A stretch of DNA of 64,000 bases from Cellulophaga omnivescoria (GTDB lineage: Bacteria > Bacteroidota > Bacteroidia > Flavobacteriales > Flavobacteriaceae). A program made the position numbers and the translations under genes. The notes beneath the pieces are model-generated. The model was not told where the DNA came from, searched no databases, and worked only from the letters and a program-made list of their open reading frames with translations. The stretch spans positions 62,001-126,000 of the forward strand of contig NZ_MDDP01000034.1 in assembly GCF_001999725.1 (NCBI RefSeq), given 5' to 3'. The number at the start of each line of letters is the position of its first letter. Within the stretch, counting starts at the first letter, position 1. This document shows positions 34,204 to 43,473 of this stretch, piece by piece.

Positions 34204-35340
34204 TTAATTATACTTTACTTTTCTTAATATCCTAAAAGCCTCTTTTAAAGACCTATACACATTTTTATTGTATTCTTTTACAAATGGTTTTACGCGTTCC
34301 ATTTGTGTAATAGCTTCAGGAAAATCGTTTAAATAACAAATTAAATAAATATCTGGTAGCTGTTGTAAATCTGCATCTTCTTGCTTTGTTAATTTTTGTT
34401 TCTTTTCTAGTTTATCTACCAAAGCATTAGTAGCATTATAGGTATGGTATAATGACTTTTTGTTATATTGTGGAGGGTTAAATATTAAATTACTTTGTAT
34501 AAAATACTTTCCATTATCATTAAAGTTTAAAATTACTTTTTCAAACGGATAATACTTTTGTTGTTTGCCCAAACCTAATTGTACATACTCTGTGGTGGTA
34601 AATGAATCATCATTATAGGCTATAGTTATTTCATCTAAATTGGAGTAAAATAGTTTTACTTGCTCGTTAATTAGCTCTATATCTACCCTAGAATAATACG
34701 TTTTATCTTTTACTTTTTTTTGGTTTCCTGCCCAACAAACCACAAATTGCTCTTTAAAAACTTTATAATTACTTATTAAGTCTTTATGCCTATTATTTAT
34801 AAAATCTATAACACCATCTAAAGTAAGTTCTATGTTATTTTTGGCGTGTTTTTCTATAGTTGCAACAGCATTAGAATTTAGATCTTTTAACTCTATACCA
34901 TATGCTTTAGGCAAGCTTATACTACCCTCTCTAAAAAAAACAGAGCCACCATAATATTTCCAAATATTTTTACGTAGCGCACATACTTTACCGTTAGATT
35001 TTATGGTTACTAAACCTACAACTTTACCCTCTGGGAGCTGAGGAAATGGTATATTTTCATAAGAGATTAAAGGAGGGTTATCTAAATACGCATTTACTAG
35101 ATTTTGTATTTTACTATCATCAAAAAAATCTACTCCAACTATTTTATTATCTTCATCTTCTACACCAATAACAATAAAGGAATTGTTATTAGGATTGCTA
35201 TTTGCTAAAGCGCAAACGTGTTTTAAAAATTTTGCTTTTCCTTCTTTTTGACCAATATCTATAAAGCGCTTTTTGTCATAAAAACTATTCTCGTCATTAT
35301 GAGCCAGAAGGTTTTTAACTAAAAGTCGCTTATTTATCAT
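34204..35340 (-). CDS. AlbA_2 (Schlafen AlbA-2-like) domain protein
   Basis: A 378-residue cytosolic protein. The N-terminal AlbA_2 domain (about 1-140) shows the block ALANSNPNNNSFIVIGVEDEDNKIVGVDF and the later GGSVFFREGSISLPKAYGI. The remaining 230 residues are Lys/Tyr-rich and hold no motif I recognise. AlbA_2 domains occur in putative transcriptional regulators and in Schlafen-like nucleases, but the acidic residues of a nuclease centre are not evident. The gene is 106 nt upstream of the SPFH gene and 30 nt downstream of the SDR gene stop, so its operon membership is ambiguous. Confidence 0.8.
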   Translation of the reverse strand: MINKRLLVKNLLAHNDENSFYDKKRFIDIGQKEGKAKFLKHVCALANSNPNNNSFIVIGVEDEDNKIVGVDFFDDSKIQNLVNAYLDNPPLISYENIPFPQLPEGKVVGLVTIKSNGKVCALRKNIWKYYGGSVFFREGSISLPKAYGIELKDLNSNAVATIEKHAKNNIELTLDGVIDFINNRHKDLISNYKVFKEQFVVCWAGNQKKVKDKTYYSRVDIELINEQVKLFYSNLDEITIAYNDDSFTTTEYVQLGLGKQQKYYPFEKVILNFNDNGKYFIQSNLIFNPPQYNKKSLYHTYNATNALVDKLEKKQKLTKQEDADLQQLPDIYLICYLNDFPEAITQMERVKPFVKEYNKNVYRSLKEAFRILRKVKYN

Positions 35341-35370
35341 TTTAAAAAATGTTAGTTACAAAATAGAAAA

Positions 35371-36129
35371 TCAGTTTTTATTAACAATTGTACTACTTGC
35401 TTGCGCTGTGCTCATAACTACTAAATCTGCAATATTTACGTGGTACGGTCTAGTAACCACAAAATGTATAATATCTGCTATATCTAAGGCTTGTAATGGC
35501 TTAAAACCTTGGTAAACTTTTGCTGCTTTTGCAGTATCTCCTTTAAATCTCACCTCACTAAACTCGGTCTCTACCATTCCTGGATTTACAGCACCAATTC
35601 TAATATTATACGGATTCAAATCTATACGCATGCCTTGGTTTATTGCATCTACAGCGTGCTTACTAGCACAATACACGTTGCCATTTGGGTATACCTCTTT
35701 ACCAGCTGTAGAACCAATATTTATAATGTGCCCAGACTTTTTAGCTATCATATTAGGAATTACAGCTTTAGACACATACAATAACCCTTTAACATTAATA
35801 TCTAGCATTGCGTCCCAATCGTCTAAATTACCATCTTGTATGGGCTCTAAACCGTGTGCATTACCCGCATTATTAATTAAAATATCTACATCTAAAAACT
35901 CTGGCGGCAAGCTATTAATTTGTTCTAAAACGGCTGTTTTATTGCGCACATCAAAATTTAATGTGTGCACGGCAACCTCTTTTTCTAACTCATTTTTAAG
36001 CATATCTAAACGCTCTTGCCTACGACCACATAGCACTAGGTCTATATTATTTTTAGCAAATATTTTAGCGGTTGCCATACCAATACCACTTGTAGCACCA
36101 GTTATTAAAGCAATTTTATTTTTATTCAT
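35371..36129 (-). CDS. SDR-family NAD(P)-dependent oxidoreductase
   Basis: A 252-residue classical short-chain dehydrogenase. The cofactor-binding motif TGATSGIG is at about 9-16, NNAGNAHG at about 86-93, and the catalytic YCASK (Tyr and Lys) near residue 153, with the Ser in NIGSTAG. The Arg-rich segment after beta-2 (CGRRQERL) suggests NADP. It resembles the YdfG-type 3-hydroxy-acid dehydrogenases. It lies 16 nt downstream of an aldo/keto reductase gene, forming a likely two-gene operon of reductases. Confidence 0.88.
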   Translation of the reverse strand: MNKNKIALITGATSGIGMATAKIFAKNNIDLVLCGRRQERLDMLKNELEKEVAVHTLNFDVRNKTAVLEQINSLPPEFLDVDILINNAGNAHGLEPIQDGNLDDWDAMLDINVKGLLYVSKAVIPNMIAKKSGHIINIGSTAGKEVYPNGNVYCASKHAVDAINQGMRIDLNPYNIRIGAVNPGMVETEFSEVRFKGDTAKAAKVYQGFKPLQALDIADIIHFVVTRPYHVNIADLVVMSTAQASSTIVNKN

Positions 36130-36145
36130 TTTATATCTAATTTTT

Positions 36146-37021
36146 CTAAGGTACAGGATGCCCCTGACTAGCTTTTAACAACACAAACCAATCTTCTAAT
36201 TCTAATTTAATATCTAGAGCCTTAAAAGATGCCGCTATACGTTCTGGAGTAGCAGTACCAACCACAGGAAAAACCATTGACGGATGCTTTAAAACCCAAG
36301 CCAACAATAACTGATCTTCTGTTGCATTGTACTTTTTAATTAATAAACTTAAAGCCTCTTTTATACGAGATGTTTGGTCATTTTTCTCTTTAAAATAAGA
36401 CCCCAAAGAACTCCAAGCCATTGCCATTCTTTTATTAGTAATACAATCATCTAAAGTACCATCATACATCACGTTATTTTGTGTTAATGAAAACTCTACC
36501 TGATTACCAACAACAGGAACCGCAGTCTCTATCATTTTAATTTGAGAAGGTGTAAAGTTAGACACTCCAAAATCTATAATCTTCCCTTCTTTTTTTAATT
36601 GATAAATAGCCTCTGATATTTCTAGCGGATGCATTAAAGGACTAGGCCTATGCAACAATAAAAAATCTATATAATCTGTTTTTAAATTTTTTAAAGATTG
36701 ATGAACAGAGCTTACAATATAATCTTTATTATACTGGTAATGCCCTATTTTATTGTCTCTGGCTTCACAAACGTGTTGTATTCCACATTTGGTAATAAGT
36801 TGCATATGTTCTCTAGACACTCCGCTATTAACAAAGGCCTTACCAAACATAGCCTCATTGGTATAGCCGCCATAAATATCTGCGTGGTCAAACGTAGTTA
36901 TGCCTACACTTAAACAATGGTGTATTAGTTTGTCTATTTGTGTTGTAGATAAGTTTTTTCCCCAGTTTCCCCAGGTCATTGTTCCGGCAATAATTCTGGA
37001 ATAATTTTGTGTTGCTTTCAT
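36146..37021 (-). CDS. aldo/keto reductase (YdhF-like)
   Basis: A 291-residue TIM-barrel NADPH-dependent reductase. The active-site Asp/Tyr are in FDHADIYGGYTNE (about 49-61), Lys in ITKCGIQ, and His in DFLLLHRPSPL. The C-terminal part VLKHPSMVFPVVGTATPERI carries the cofactor-binding region. These match the YdhF-type AKR group. The substrate is unknown. It is the first gene of the operon with the SDR; both may detoxify reactive carbonyls. Confidence 0.88.
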   Translation of the reverse strand: MKATQNYSRIIAGTMTWGNWGKNLSTTQIDKLIHHCLSVGITTFDHADIYGGYTNEAMFGKAFVNSGVSREHMQLITKCGIQHVCEARDNKIGHYQYNKDYIVSSVHQSLKNLKTDYIDFLLLHRPSPLMHPLEISEAIYQLKKEGKIIDFGVSNFTPSQIKMIETAVPVVGNQVEFSLTQNNVMYDGTLDDCITNKRMAMAWSSLGSYFKEKNDQTSRIKEALSLLIKKYNATEDQLLLAWVLKHPSMVFPVVGTATPERIAASFKALDIKLELEDWFVLLKASQGHPVP

Positions 37022-37210
37022 AATAGTTGTGAAAATAAAAAAACAACTAAACTAACACTATATAAATAACATTTTTTTATAAATATTATACATTTAATTT
37101 GTCTTATTTTTATATAGATTATTTCCTACACCTAAACCCAAAAAAAATAAACATAAGTGACCAAAGAATAAACTCATAAACATTATTCTGTTTAATTAAA
37201 CTTTTACAAA

Positions 37211-37567
37211 ATGAAAAAAATACTACTTATATTATTTTTTCTATATTCTACCTCTAATTACACCCAAAACAAAGAAAAAATAAAGGAGGTTAAATTAATA
37301 AAGCAAACTACAGAATACAAAGAATGGGATTCCTCGTTACTAGCCTATACCCTTTTTGATTATAAAAAATTTGACCTTACACTATCAAAAGTTTTAAATA
37401 AAAGTAGTTATTATTATATTCTAAATGAATTAGGAGATAACAAGGTTGAAAAGAGCGATGCTTTTAGAAAAAAACTAGCTACTTACAACTTAAATTTATC
37501 TCCAGATGAGGTTTATAGTATATTTATAAAACCGATTACTCTTGAAGCTAAAGAAAAAATGAAATAA
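37211..37567 (+). CDS. small exported protein, unknown function
   Basis: A 118-residue protein with a short signal peptide (MKKILLILFFLYSTSNYTQ, cleavage near residue 19). The mature part is rich in Lys, Tyr and Leu with no recognisable domain: KFDLTLSKVLNKSSYYYIL and SPDEVYSIFIKPITLEAKEKMK. It stands alone in an AT-rich stretch between the reductase operon and the Bat operon. It is probably a real but poorly conserved gene. Confidence 0.55.
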   Translation: MKKILLILFFLYSTSNYTQNKEKIKEVKLIKQTTEYKEWDSSLLAYTLFDYKKFDLTLSKVLNKSSYYYILNELGDNKVEKSDAFRKKLATYNLNLSPDEVYSIFIKPITLEAKEKMK

Positions 37568-37737
37568 TTTTCAACTTTTTAAGTACATTCAAAAAAACCT
37601 TCTTTTGGGTGCTAGCATCTGGTTTTCATAACACTATGTGAAAATTAAAAATAAATTCCTTAAATAGTTCATAATAATAGTAGCGTTATACAACATTTAA
37701 CCTATTATTAACAGCAGAACCGTAAATAAATTAAGAT

Positions 37738-37768
37738 TTTGCATCTTATTAAATACTTTTATATTTTG
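37738..37768 (+). promoter_or_regulatory. probable promoter of the moxR-bat operon
   Basis: TTTG (37738-37741) followed by an 18-base spacer and TATATTTTG (37760-37768) resembles the TTTG-N19-TAnnTTTG flavobacterial promoter, with one extra base in the -7 box. The moxR ATG is 20 bases downstream. Confidence 0.5.
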
Positions 37769-37788
37769 CAGAACAATTTTAATGGCTT

Positions 37789-38790
37789 ATGGAAGAAAAT
37801 ACTACAGTAGATATTAGTGCGGTTAACGAGAAAATTGCTCAAGAAAGTGCTTTTATAGATCTACTAATGCTAGAGATGAACAAAGTAATTGTGGGTCAAA
37901 AGCATATGGTAGAACGTCTACTAATTGGATTACTAGGACGAGGACACATATTATTAGAAGGTGTACCTGGGCTAGCTAAAACATTAGCAATTAACACTTT
38001 ATCTAAGGCAGTCCGCGGAGACTTTAGCAGAATACAATTTACACCAGATTTATTACCTGCAGATGTTGTAGGTACAATGATATACAATATTAAAGAGAAT
38101 GATTTCTCTATTAAAAAAGGTCCAATATTTGCAAACTTTGTTTTGGCTGATGAAATTAACAGAGCCCCAGCAAAAGTTCAGTCGGCTTTGTTAGAAGCTA
38201 TGCAAGAAAAACAAGTAACTATTGGAGACGAAACCTTTGTTTTAGAAAAACCTTTTTTAGTAATGGCTACTCAAAACCCTGTTGAGCAAGAAGGTACGTA
38301 CCCACTACCAGAGGCACAAGTAGACCGTTTTATGTTAAAAACAGTAATAGACTATCCTAAAATTAATGAGGAGCAGTTAATTATGCGTCAAAACTTAAAA
38401 GGTTCTTATGATGAGGTTAAACCTGTGGTTACTGTACAGCAAATATTAAATGCACAAAAAGCTGTAAAAGAAGTATATATGGATGAAAAGATTGAAAAAT
38501 ACATCTTAGACATCATATTTGCCACACGTTACCCAGAAAAATACAATCTAGAAAATTTAAAACCACTTATAAGTTTTGGAGCGTCTCCTCGTGGTAGTAT
38601 AAACTTAGCTACAGCAGCTAAATGTTATGCTTTTATTAAACGTAGAGGGTATGTTATTCCTGAAGATGTTAGAGCCGTTGTTCATGATGTGTTAAGACAT
38701 AGAATTGGAATAACTTATGAGGCTGAAGCAGAAAACATTACTTCTGAAGAAATAATTAATAAGATTGTAAACGAAGTAGAAGTGCCTTAA
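37789..38790 (+). CDS. MoxR-family AAA+ ATPase
   Basis: A 333-residue AAA+ ATPase that acts as a chaperone with von Willebrand-A proteins. Walker A is GVPGLAKTLA at about 58-67, Walker B FVLADEINRAP at about 118-128, sensor 1 in VMATQNPVEQEGTYPLPEAQVDRF, with the arginine finger and MoxR lid downstream. It is the first gene of the bat operon (DUF58, Bat-like proteins, TPR proteins), which supports oxidative or envelope stress tolerance in Bacteroidota. Spacing to the DUF58 gene is 82 nt. Confidence 0.94.
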   Translation: MEENTTVDISAVNEKIAQESAFIDLLMLEMNKVIVGQKHMVERLLIGLLGRGHILLEGVPGLAKTLAINTLSKAVRGDFSRIQFTPDLLPADVVGTMIYNIKENDFSIKKGPIFANFVLADEINRAPAKVQSALLEAMQEKQVTIGDETFVLEKPFLVMATQNPVEQEGTYPLPEAQVDRFMLKTVIDYPKINEEQLIMRQNLKGSYDEVKPVVTVQQILNAQKAVKEVYMDEKIEKYILDIIFATRYPEKYNLENLKPLISFGASPRGSINLATAAKCYAFIKRRGYVIPEDVRAVVHDVLRHRIGITYEAEAENITSEEIINKIVNEVEVP

Positions 38791-38872
38791 ATCAGTCGTC
38801 AGTTATATGTCGTGGTTCTGTTTTTTTACAAACAAAAACTACAATCTAATAATGTACACTGCAAACTGAAAA

Positions 38873-39739
38873 ATGGATACTAAAGAATTACTTAAAAAAG
38901 TACGAAAAATTGAGATAAAAACTAGACGTCTCTCTAACCATATATTTGGCGGAGAGTACCATTCTACGTTTAAAGGACGTGGTATGACGTTTAGTGAGGT
39001 GCGCCAATACCAATTTGGCGATGATGTACGTGCTATAGACTGGAACGTTACCGCACGTTATAACGAACCTTACATTAAAGTTTTTGAGGAAGAAAGAGAG
39101 CTTACGATGATGCTTATGGTAGATGTAAGTGGCTCTGAAAACTTTGGTACAACCAATCAGTTTAAAAAAGATATTATTACAGAAATATCTGCTACACTTG
39201 CTTTTTCTGCACTCCAAAACAATGACAAAGTTGGTTTAATTCTTTTTTCTGATGAAGTAGAACTTTTTATTCCTCCAAAAAAAGGAAAAAGTCACGCATT
39301 GCGTATTATTAGAGAGCTGTTAGAATTTACACCAAAAAGCACTAAAACAAATTTATCTGAAGCCCTAAAGTATTTAACCAATGTAATGAAAAAGAAAGCC
39401 ATAGTATTTGTGTTGTCTGACTTTATTACTGATGATTATTTACAAACATTACGCATTACAGGTAAAAAACATGATGTTACAGGCATACGTATTTTTGATG
39501 AACGTGAAGAAACTATACCAAACATAGGTATGGTGCAAATGCAAGATGCAGAAACTGGCGCCATAAAACTTATAAACACACAATCTAAAAAAGTAAGGTT
39601 AGCTTATGGTAAGTACTACCAAGATAAAGTAACTTACTTTAAAGAAACATTCACAAAATCGGGCTGCGGAACACTAAGTTGTAGAGTAGACGAAAGTTAT
39701 GTTAAAAAGCTATTAGGCTATTTTAAGCGAAGAGGATAA
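38873..39739 (+). CDS. DUF58 domain protein
   Basis: A 288-residue protein with the DUF58 hallmark RQYQFGDDVRAIDWNVTAR (about 43-61) and a vWA-like fold carrying the MIDAS-type MLMVDVSGSENFG (about 80-92). The MIDAS Asp-x-Ser-Gly-Ser is intact, so metal-dependent protein binding is plausible. It is typically the partner of the adjacent MoxR ATPase. The stop codon overlaps the start of the next gene by one base (TAATG), so translation is coupled. Confidence 0.92.
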   Translation: MDTKELLKKVRKIEIKTRRLSNHIFGGEYHSTFKGRGMTFSEVRQYQFGDDVRAIDWNVTARYNEPYIKVFEEERELTMMLMVDVSGSENFGTTNQFKKDIITEISATLAFSALQNNDKVGLILFSDEVELFIPPKKGKSHALRIIRELLEFTPKSTKTNLSEALKYLTNVMKKKAIVFVLSDFITDDYLQTLRITGKKHDVTGIRIFDEREETIPNIGMVQMQDAETGAIKLINTQSKKVRLAYGKYYQDKVTYFKETFTKSGCGTLSCRVDESYVKKLLGYFKRRG

Positions 39740-41412
39740 TGACAATTAGTAACAAGCAAATAACAAATTCTAGTAACACATTATTACAAATAATATGTGT
39801 TTTGGCGTGCCTTATTTTTGGCTCGTACTATAGTTATGCCCAAAACCAACCTAAAATAACAGCAGATATAGATACTACTGCTATTAGAATTGGTGAGCAA
39901 ATAAAGTATACCATATTGGTAGATGCGGACTCTACAGCACAAGTACTATTTCCTGAAGATCAAACTTTTTCTCCATTAGAAATGGTTGAAGCCTTAGAAA
40001 TAGATACCACAAAGTATAAAGACCGCATTACATTACAGCGTTCTTATGCCCTTACTCAGTTTGATTCTGGTGCTTATACAATTCCTATACAACGCATAGA
40101 AATTAATGGTAAAGCTTTTTTTACAGATTCTTTAAGGGTTAATGTTGGTACTGTTAAGGTAGATACTTTTGCCCAAAAAATGTACGATATTAAACCACTT
40201 ATGGAGGTAGAAAAAGCCTCTTCATTCCCTTGGTTGCTAGTTGGTATTATTGTAGCTAGTTTACTAGTGGTTATCGGTTTAATTTACTGGTTTATTTTAC
40301 GTAAAAAACCATTAACTGACGAAGAAAAAATAGCGCTATTACCACCATATGACCGAGCAATTATAGAACTTAAAAAACTAGAAAATTCTAAGTACATTAT
40401 ACAAGATGAGTATAAGGAGTATTACTCTGAGCTTACCACTATTGTACGTTCTTATTTAGAAGAAGATGTAAAAATATCTGCCTTAGAAAGCACTACAGAC
40501 CAACTTATTACCAAGCTAGAATTTTTAAAAGATGCAGGGCAATTAAAGTTAGACAACGATACTATATCACAATTTAAACGTGTTTTACAAACTGCAGATT
40601 TAGTAAAATTTGCCAAAAAGAAACCAGAAACTTCTATTGCAGAGCAAGACCGCGTGGCAATAACTCAGATTGTAGAAAAAACACATGAGGCGTTACCAGA
40701 GCCTACAGAGGAAGAACTGCTTAAAAATGAAGAATACCTAGAAGAATTAGCGCGAAAAAAAGAAAAGAAAAAATGGATTATTGCCATTGCCACTTTTGTA
40801 GGTGCTTTATTAATTGGTTTAGGTGTCTTAATTAAAATATACGGTTTTAAAACAGTAAAGGACACAGCTTTTGGACATCCGGTAAAAGAATTATTAGAGA
40901 ACGATTGGGTACAAAGCTCTTATGGCTACCCACCAATACAAATAGAAACACCAGAGGTTTTAATTAGGCAAGAAGTTAAATTACCTCCAGAGGCACAAGC
41001 AAACGTTAAAGAACTGCAATTGTTTACTTATAAAAGTAACAAAACATTATTTGGAGTAAGTGTTTCATCTGCTACGTTTGCTAACCCAGAAACAGAGCCA
41101 AACTTTAACCAAGTAGCAGAAAAAATATTGGCTGAATTTGAAGCTTCTGGAACTAAAAACATTACCACAAAGCAAGAAGAGTTTAGCACTTTTTCATCAG
41201 ACACCAAAGGTTTAAAAATATATGGTTCTGGTAAGTTTAAAATGCCAAATTCTAAAGAATTGGTAAATGGAGAGTATGCAATAATTTGTTTTGGAGGCAA
41301 AGGTTTTCAGCAACAAATACTGGTAACCTACTTAGCAGATGACGAGTATGCACAGGAAATTGCTAATCGTATATTTAATTCAATTGAAGTTAAAGAAGAT
41401 AAAAAAGAATAA
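39739..41412 (+). CDS. Bat-operon membrane protein with extra C-terminal extracytoplasmic domain
   Basis: A 557-residue protein in the bat operon. It has an N-terminal signal/anchor (about 15-34), a BatD-like beta domain with KITADIDTTAIRIGEQIKYT, a membrane helix (about 162-187) and a cytosolic helical region with YYSELTTIVRSYLEEDVKI. A third membrane helix (about 347-368) leads to an additional C-terminal domain of 190 residues. That last part, with VSVSSATFANPETEPNFN and a YGSGKF core, is not found in the plain BatD-type organisation. It overlaps the DUF58 gene by one base and abuts batA. Confidence 0.72.
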   Translation: MTISNKQITNSSNTLLQIICVLACLIFGSYYSYAQNQPKITADIDTTAIRIGEQIKYTILVDADSTAQVLFPEDQTFSPLEMVEALEIDTTKYKDRITLQRSYALTQFDSGAYTIPIQRIEINGKAFFTDSLRVNVGTVKVDTFAQKMYDIKPLMEVEKASSFPWLLVGIIVASLLVVIGLIYWFILRKKPLTDEEKIALLPPYDRAIIELKKLENSKYIIQDEYKEYYSELTTIVRSYLEEDVKISALESTTDQLITKLEFLKDAGQLKLDNDTISQFKRVLQTADLVKFAKKKPETSIAEQDRVAITQIVEKTHEALPEPTEEELLKNEEYLEELARKKEKKKWIIAIATFVGALLIGLGVLIKIYGFKTVKDTAFGHPVKELLENDWVQSSYGYPPIQIETPEVLIRQEVKLPPEAQANVKELQLFTYKSNKTLFGVSVSSATFANPETEPNFNQVAEKILAEFEASGTKNITTKQEEFSTFSSDTKGLKIYGSGKFKMPNSKELVNGEYAIICFGGKGFQQQILVTYLADDEYAQEIANRIFNSIEVKEDKKE

Positions 41413-42411
41413 ATGCTAGAAAATATCACTTTTGCAAACCCTCAGCTTTTTTGGTTGCTATTACTGCTACCACTGGCTGCGCTATGGTATTTTTTTAAAC
41501 ATAAGCAAGAAACTGCAGCATTAAAAATATCTAGCACACAAGGCTTTACAGACACTAGTATATTGTCTAAACTAAAGCCTTTACTCTTTATTTTTCGCTT
41601 ATTAGCATTAGCCGCAATAATTACTGCCTTAGCACGCCCACAAACCAAAGATGTATCTACCAGGACTAAAACTACAAAAGGTATAGATATTGTTATGGCA
41701 ATAGATGTATCTTCTAGTATGCTTGCCAGAGATTTAAAACCAAACAGACTAACAGCATTAAAAAAAGTTGCCGCAGATTTTATAAAAAAAAGGCCTAATG
41801 ACCGTATTGGCCTGGTTGCCTATGCTGGTGAGAGTTACACAAAAACACCTATTACTAGTGACAAGTCTATTGTACTATCATCATTACGCCAAATAACGCA
41901 CGGCCAGTTAGAAGATGGCACAGCAATTGGTATGGGTTTAGCAACTGCTGTAAACCGTTTAAAAGACAGCAAGTCTAAAAGTAAAGTAATTATTTTACTT
42001 ACAGATGGGGTTAACAACTCTGGCTTTATAGAGCCAAAAACTGCAGCAGATTTAGCAGTAGAATACAAAATTAAAACCTATACCATTGGTTTAGGTACCA
42101 ATGGAAATGCATTAACGCCAATTGGCTTTAACCCAGACCGTACTTACAGGTATGGTATGAGGCAAGTAGAAATTGATGAAAAATTGCTGGAAGAAATTGC
42201 TACAGTAACAGGCGGACAATATTTTAGAGCTACAGACAATGAAAAGCTTGCAGCTATTTATGATGAAATTAATAAGTTAGAAAAAACCGACATAGAAGAA
42301 ATTAAATATACCAATTTTGAAGAAAAGTTTAGACCATTAATACTTTTGGCTGGTATTTTACTTTTACTAGAATGGGTAATGCGAAACACTTTATTTAGAA
42401 GTTTTATCTAA
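41413..42411 (+). CDS. batA: vWA-domain membrane protein BatA
   Basis: A 332-residue protein with two N-terminal membrane helices (about 13-27 and 57-75), a von Willebrand A domain (about 90-290) and a C-terminal membrane helix (about 308-325). The MIDAS motif DVSSSM is at about 97-102. VWA proteins with this topology display the domain on the periplasmic side or in the cytosol depending on helix orientation. It is the BatA partner in the aerotolerance operon and starts directly after the stop codon of the previous gene. Confidence 0.88.
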   Translation: MLENITFANPQLFWLLLLLPLAALWYFFKHKQETAALKISSTQGFTDTSILSKLKPLLFIFRLLALAAIITALARPQTKDVSTRTKTTKGIDIVMAIDVSSSMLARDLKPNRLTALKKVAADFIKKRPNDRIGLVAYAGESYTKTPITSDKSIVLSSLRQITHGQLEDGTAIGMGLATAVNRLKDSKSKSKVIILLTDGVNNSGFIEPKTAADLAVEYKIKTYTIGLGTNGNALTPIGFNPDRTYRYGMRQVEIDEKLLEEIATVTGGQYFRATDNEKLAAIYDEINKLEKTDIEEIKYTNFEEKFRPLILLAGILLLLEWVMRNTLFRSFI

Positions 42412-42426
42412 GATTAAGAAAGACAA

Positions 42427-43473
42427 ATGATACAAATAGACGAAAAAATATATTTCTATTTACTGTTCATCATTCCTGTAATGGTGATCTTCTTTGTGCT
42501 GCTTTTAATCTGGAAAAAAAGAGCACAAAAGAAATTTGCTGATATACACTTACTAAAGCGCTTAACACCTACTAAATCTACCTTTAAATCAATTTTAAAA
42601 TTCTGTGTATTTATTTTAGGATTAACACTTTTAATAGTTGGATTGGCAAACCCTAAAATTGGCACAAAACTTGAAACCGTAAAAAGAGAAGGTGTAGATA
42701 TTGTTTTTGCTGTTGATGTATCTAAAAGTATGCTTGCAGAAGACATTGCTCCTAGTAGGTTAGATAAAGCAAAGCGCATTGTTTCAGAAATTATTGCTCA
42801 GCTTGGTAGTGACCGTATTGGTATTATTGCTTACGCAGGGCAAGCGTACCCGCAATTACCAATTACTACAGATTATGGTGCGGCAAAAATGTTTTTACAA
42901 GGTTTAAACACCAATATGCTATCATCTCAAGGTACAGCCATTAACCAAGCGTTAGATTTAGCTTCTACGTATTATGATGATGATGAACAAACAAACAGAG
43001 TGTTATTTATTATATCAGACGGAGAAGACCACTCTGAAGGTGCTACAGAAGGTGCAGTAGAAAAAGCAGTAGACCAAGGCATAAAAATATTTACCATTGG
43101 GGTTGGCACAGAAAAAGGAGCTCCAATACCTATAAAGCGTAATGGAGTTTTACAAAGTCTTAAAAAAGACTTACAAGGAGAAGTTGTAATTACAAAACTT
43201 AACAAAAGCGTTTTAGAAGATATTGCAGATGAAGGTAATGGCCAATTTATAGATGGCACAAATACTAATGATGCTGTAACTATTATTAAAGAAGAATTAA
43301 ATAAAATGGATAAAACAGAGTTTGAAGCCAAACAATTTTCTGAGTACAAAGACCAATTTCAATGGTTTATTGGTGCAGGATTGTTCTTTTTATTCATAGA
43401 TATTTTTCTTTTAGACCGAAAAACAAAATGGCTTCAAAAACTTAATTTGTTTAACGAAAAAGAAGTAGAATAA
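42427..43473 (+). CDS. batB: vWA-domain membrane protein BatB
   Basis: A 348-residue paralogue of BatA with the same layout: membrane helices at about 10-28 and 57-74, a vWA domain and a C-terminal helix (about 315-332). The MIDAS is DVSKSM at about 97-102 (Asp, Ser, Ser intact). A long acidic loop ISDGEDHSEGATEGAVE follows the central strand. The batA-batB tandem is a conserved pair, 15 nt apart here, and both probably interact with MoxR. Confidence 0.9.
   Translation: MIQIDEKIYFYLLFIIPVMVIFFVLLLIWKKRAQKKFADIHLLKRLTPTKSTFKSILKFCVFILGLTLLIVGLANPKIGTKLETVKREGVDIVFAVDVSKSMLAEDIAPSRLDKAKRIVSEIIAQLGSDRIGIIAYAGQAYPQLPITTDYGAAKMFLQGLNTNMLSSQGTAINQALDLASTYYDDDEQTNRVLFIISDGEDHSEGATEGAVEKAVDQGIKIFTIGVGTEKGAPIPIKRNGVLQSLKKDLQGEVVITKLNKSVLEDIADEGNGQFIDGTNTNDAVTIIKEELNKMDKTEFEAKQFSEYKDQFQWFIGAGLFFLFIDIFLLDRKTKWLQKLNLFNEKEVE

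Noticed and set aside
35630-36178. 182-codon plus-strand frame opposite the SDR and aldo/keto reductase genes
   Set aside because: It is a shadow of two well-supported genes and spans their junction.
34204-37021. Defence island around the AlbA_2 protein
   Set aside because: Neighbours are housekeeping reductases and an SPFH cluster; there is no nuclease, restriction or mobile gene.
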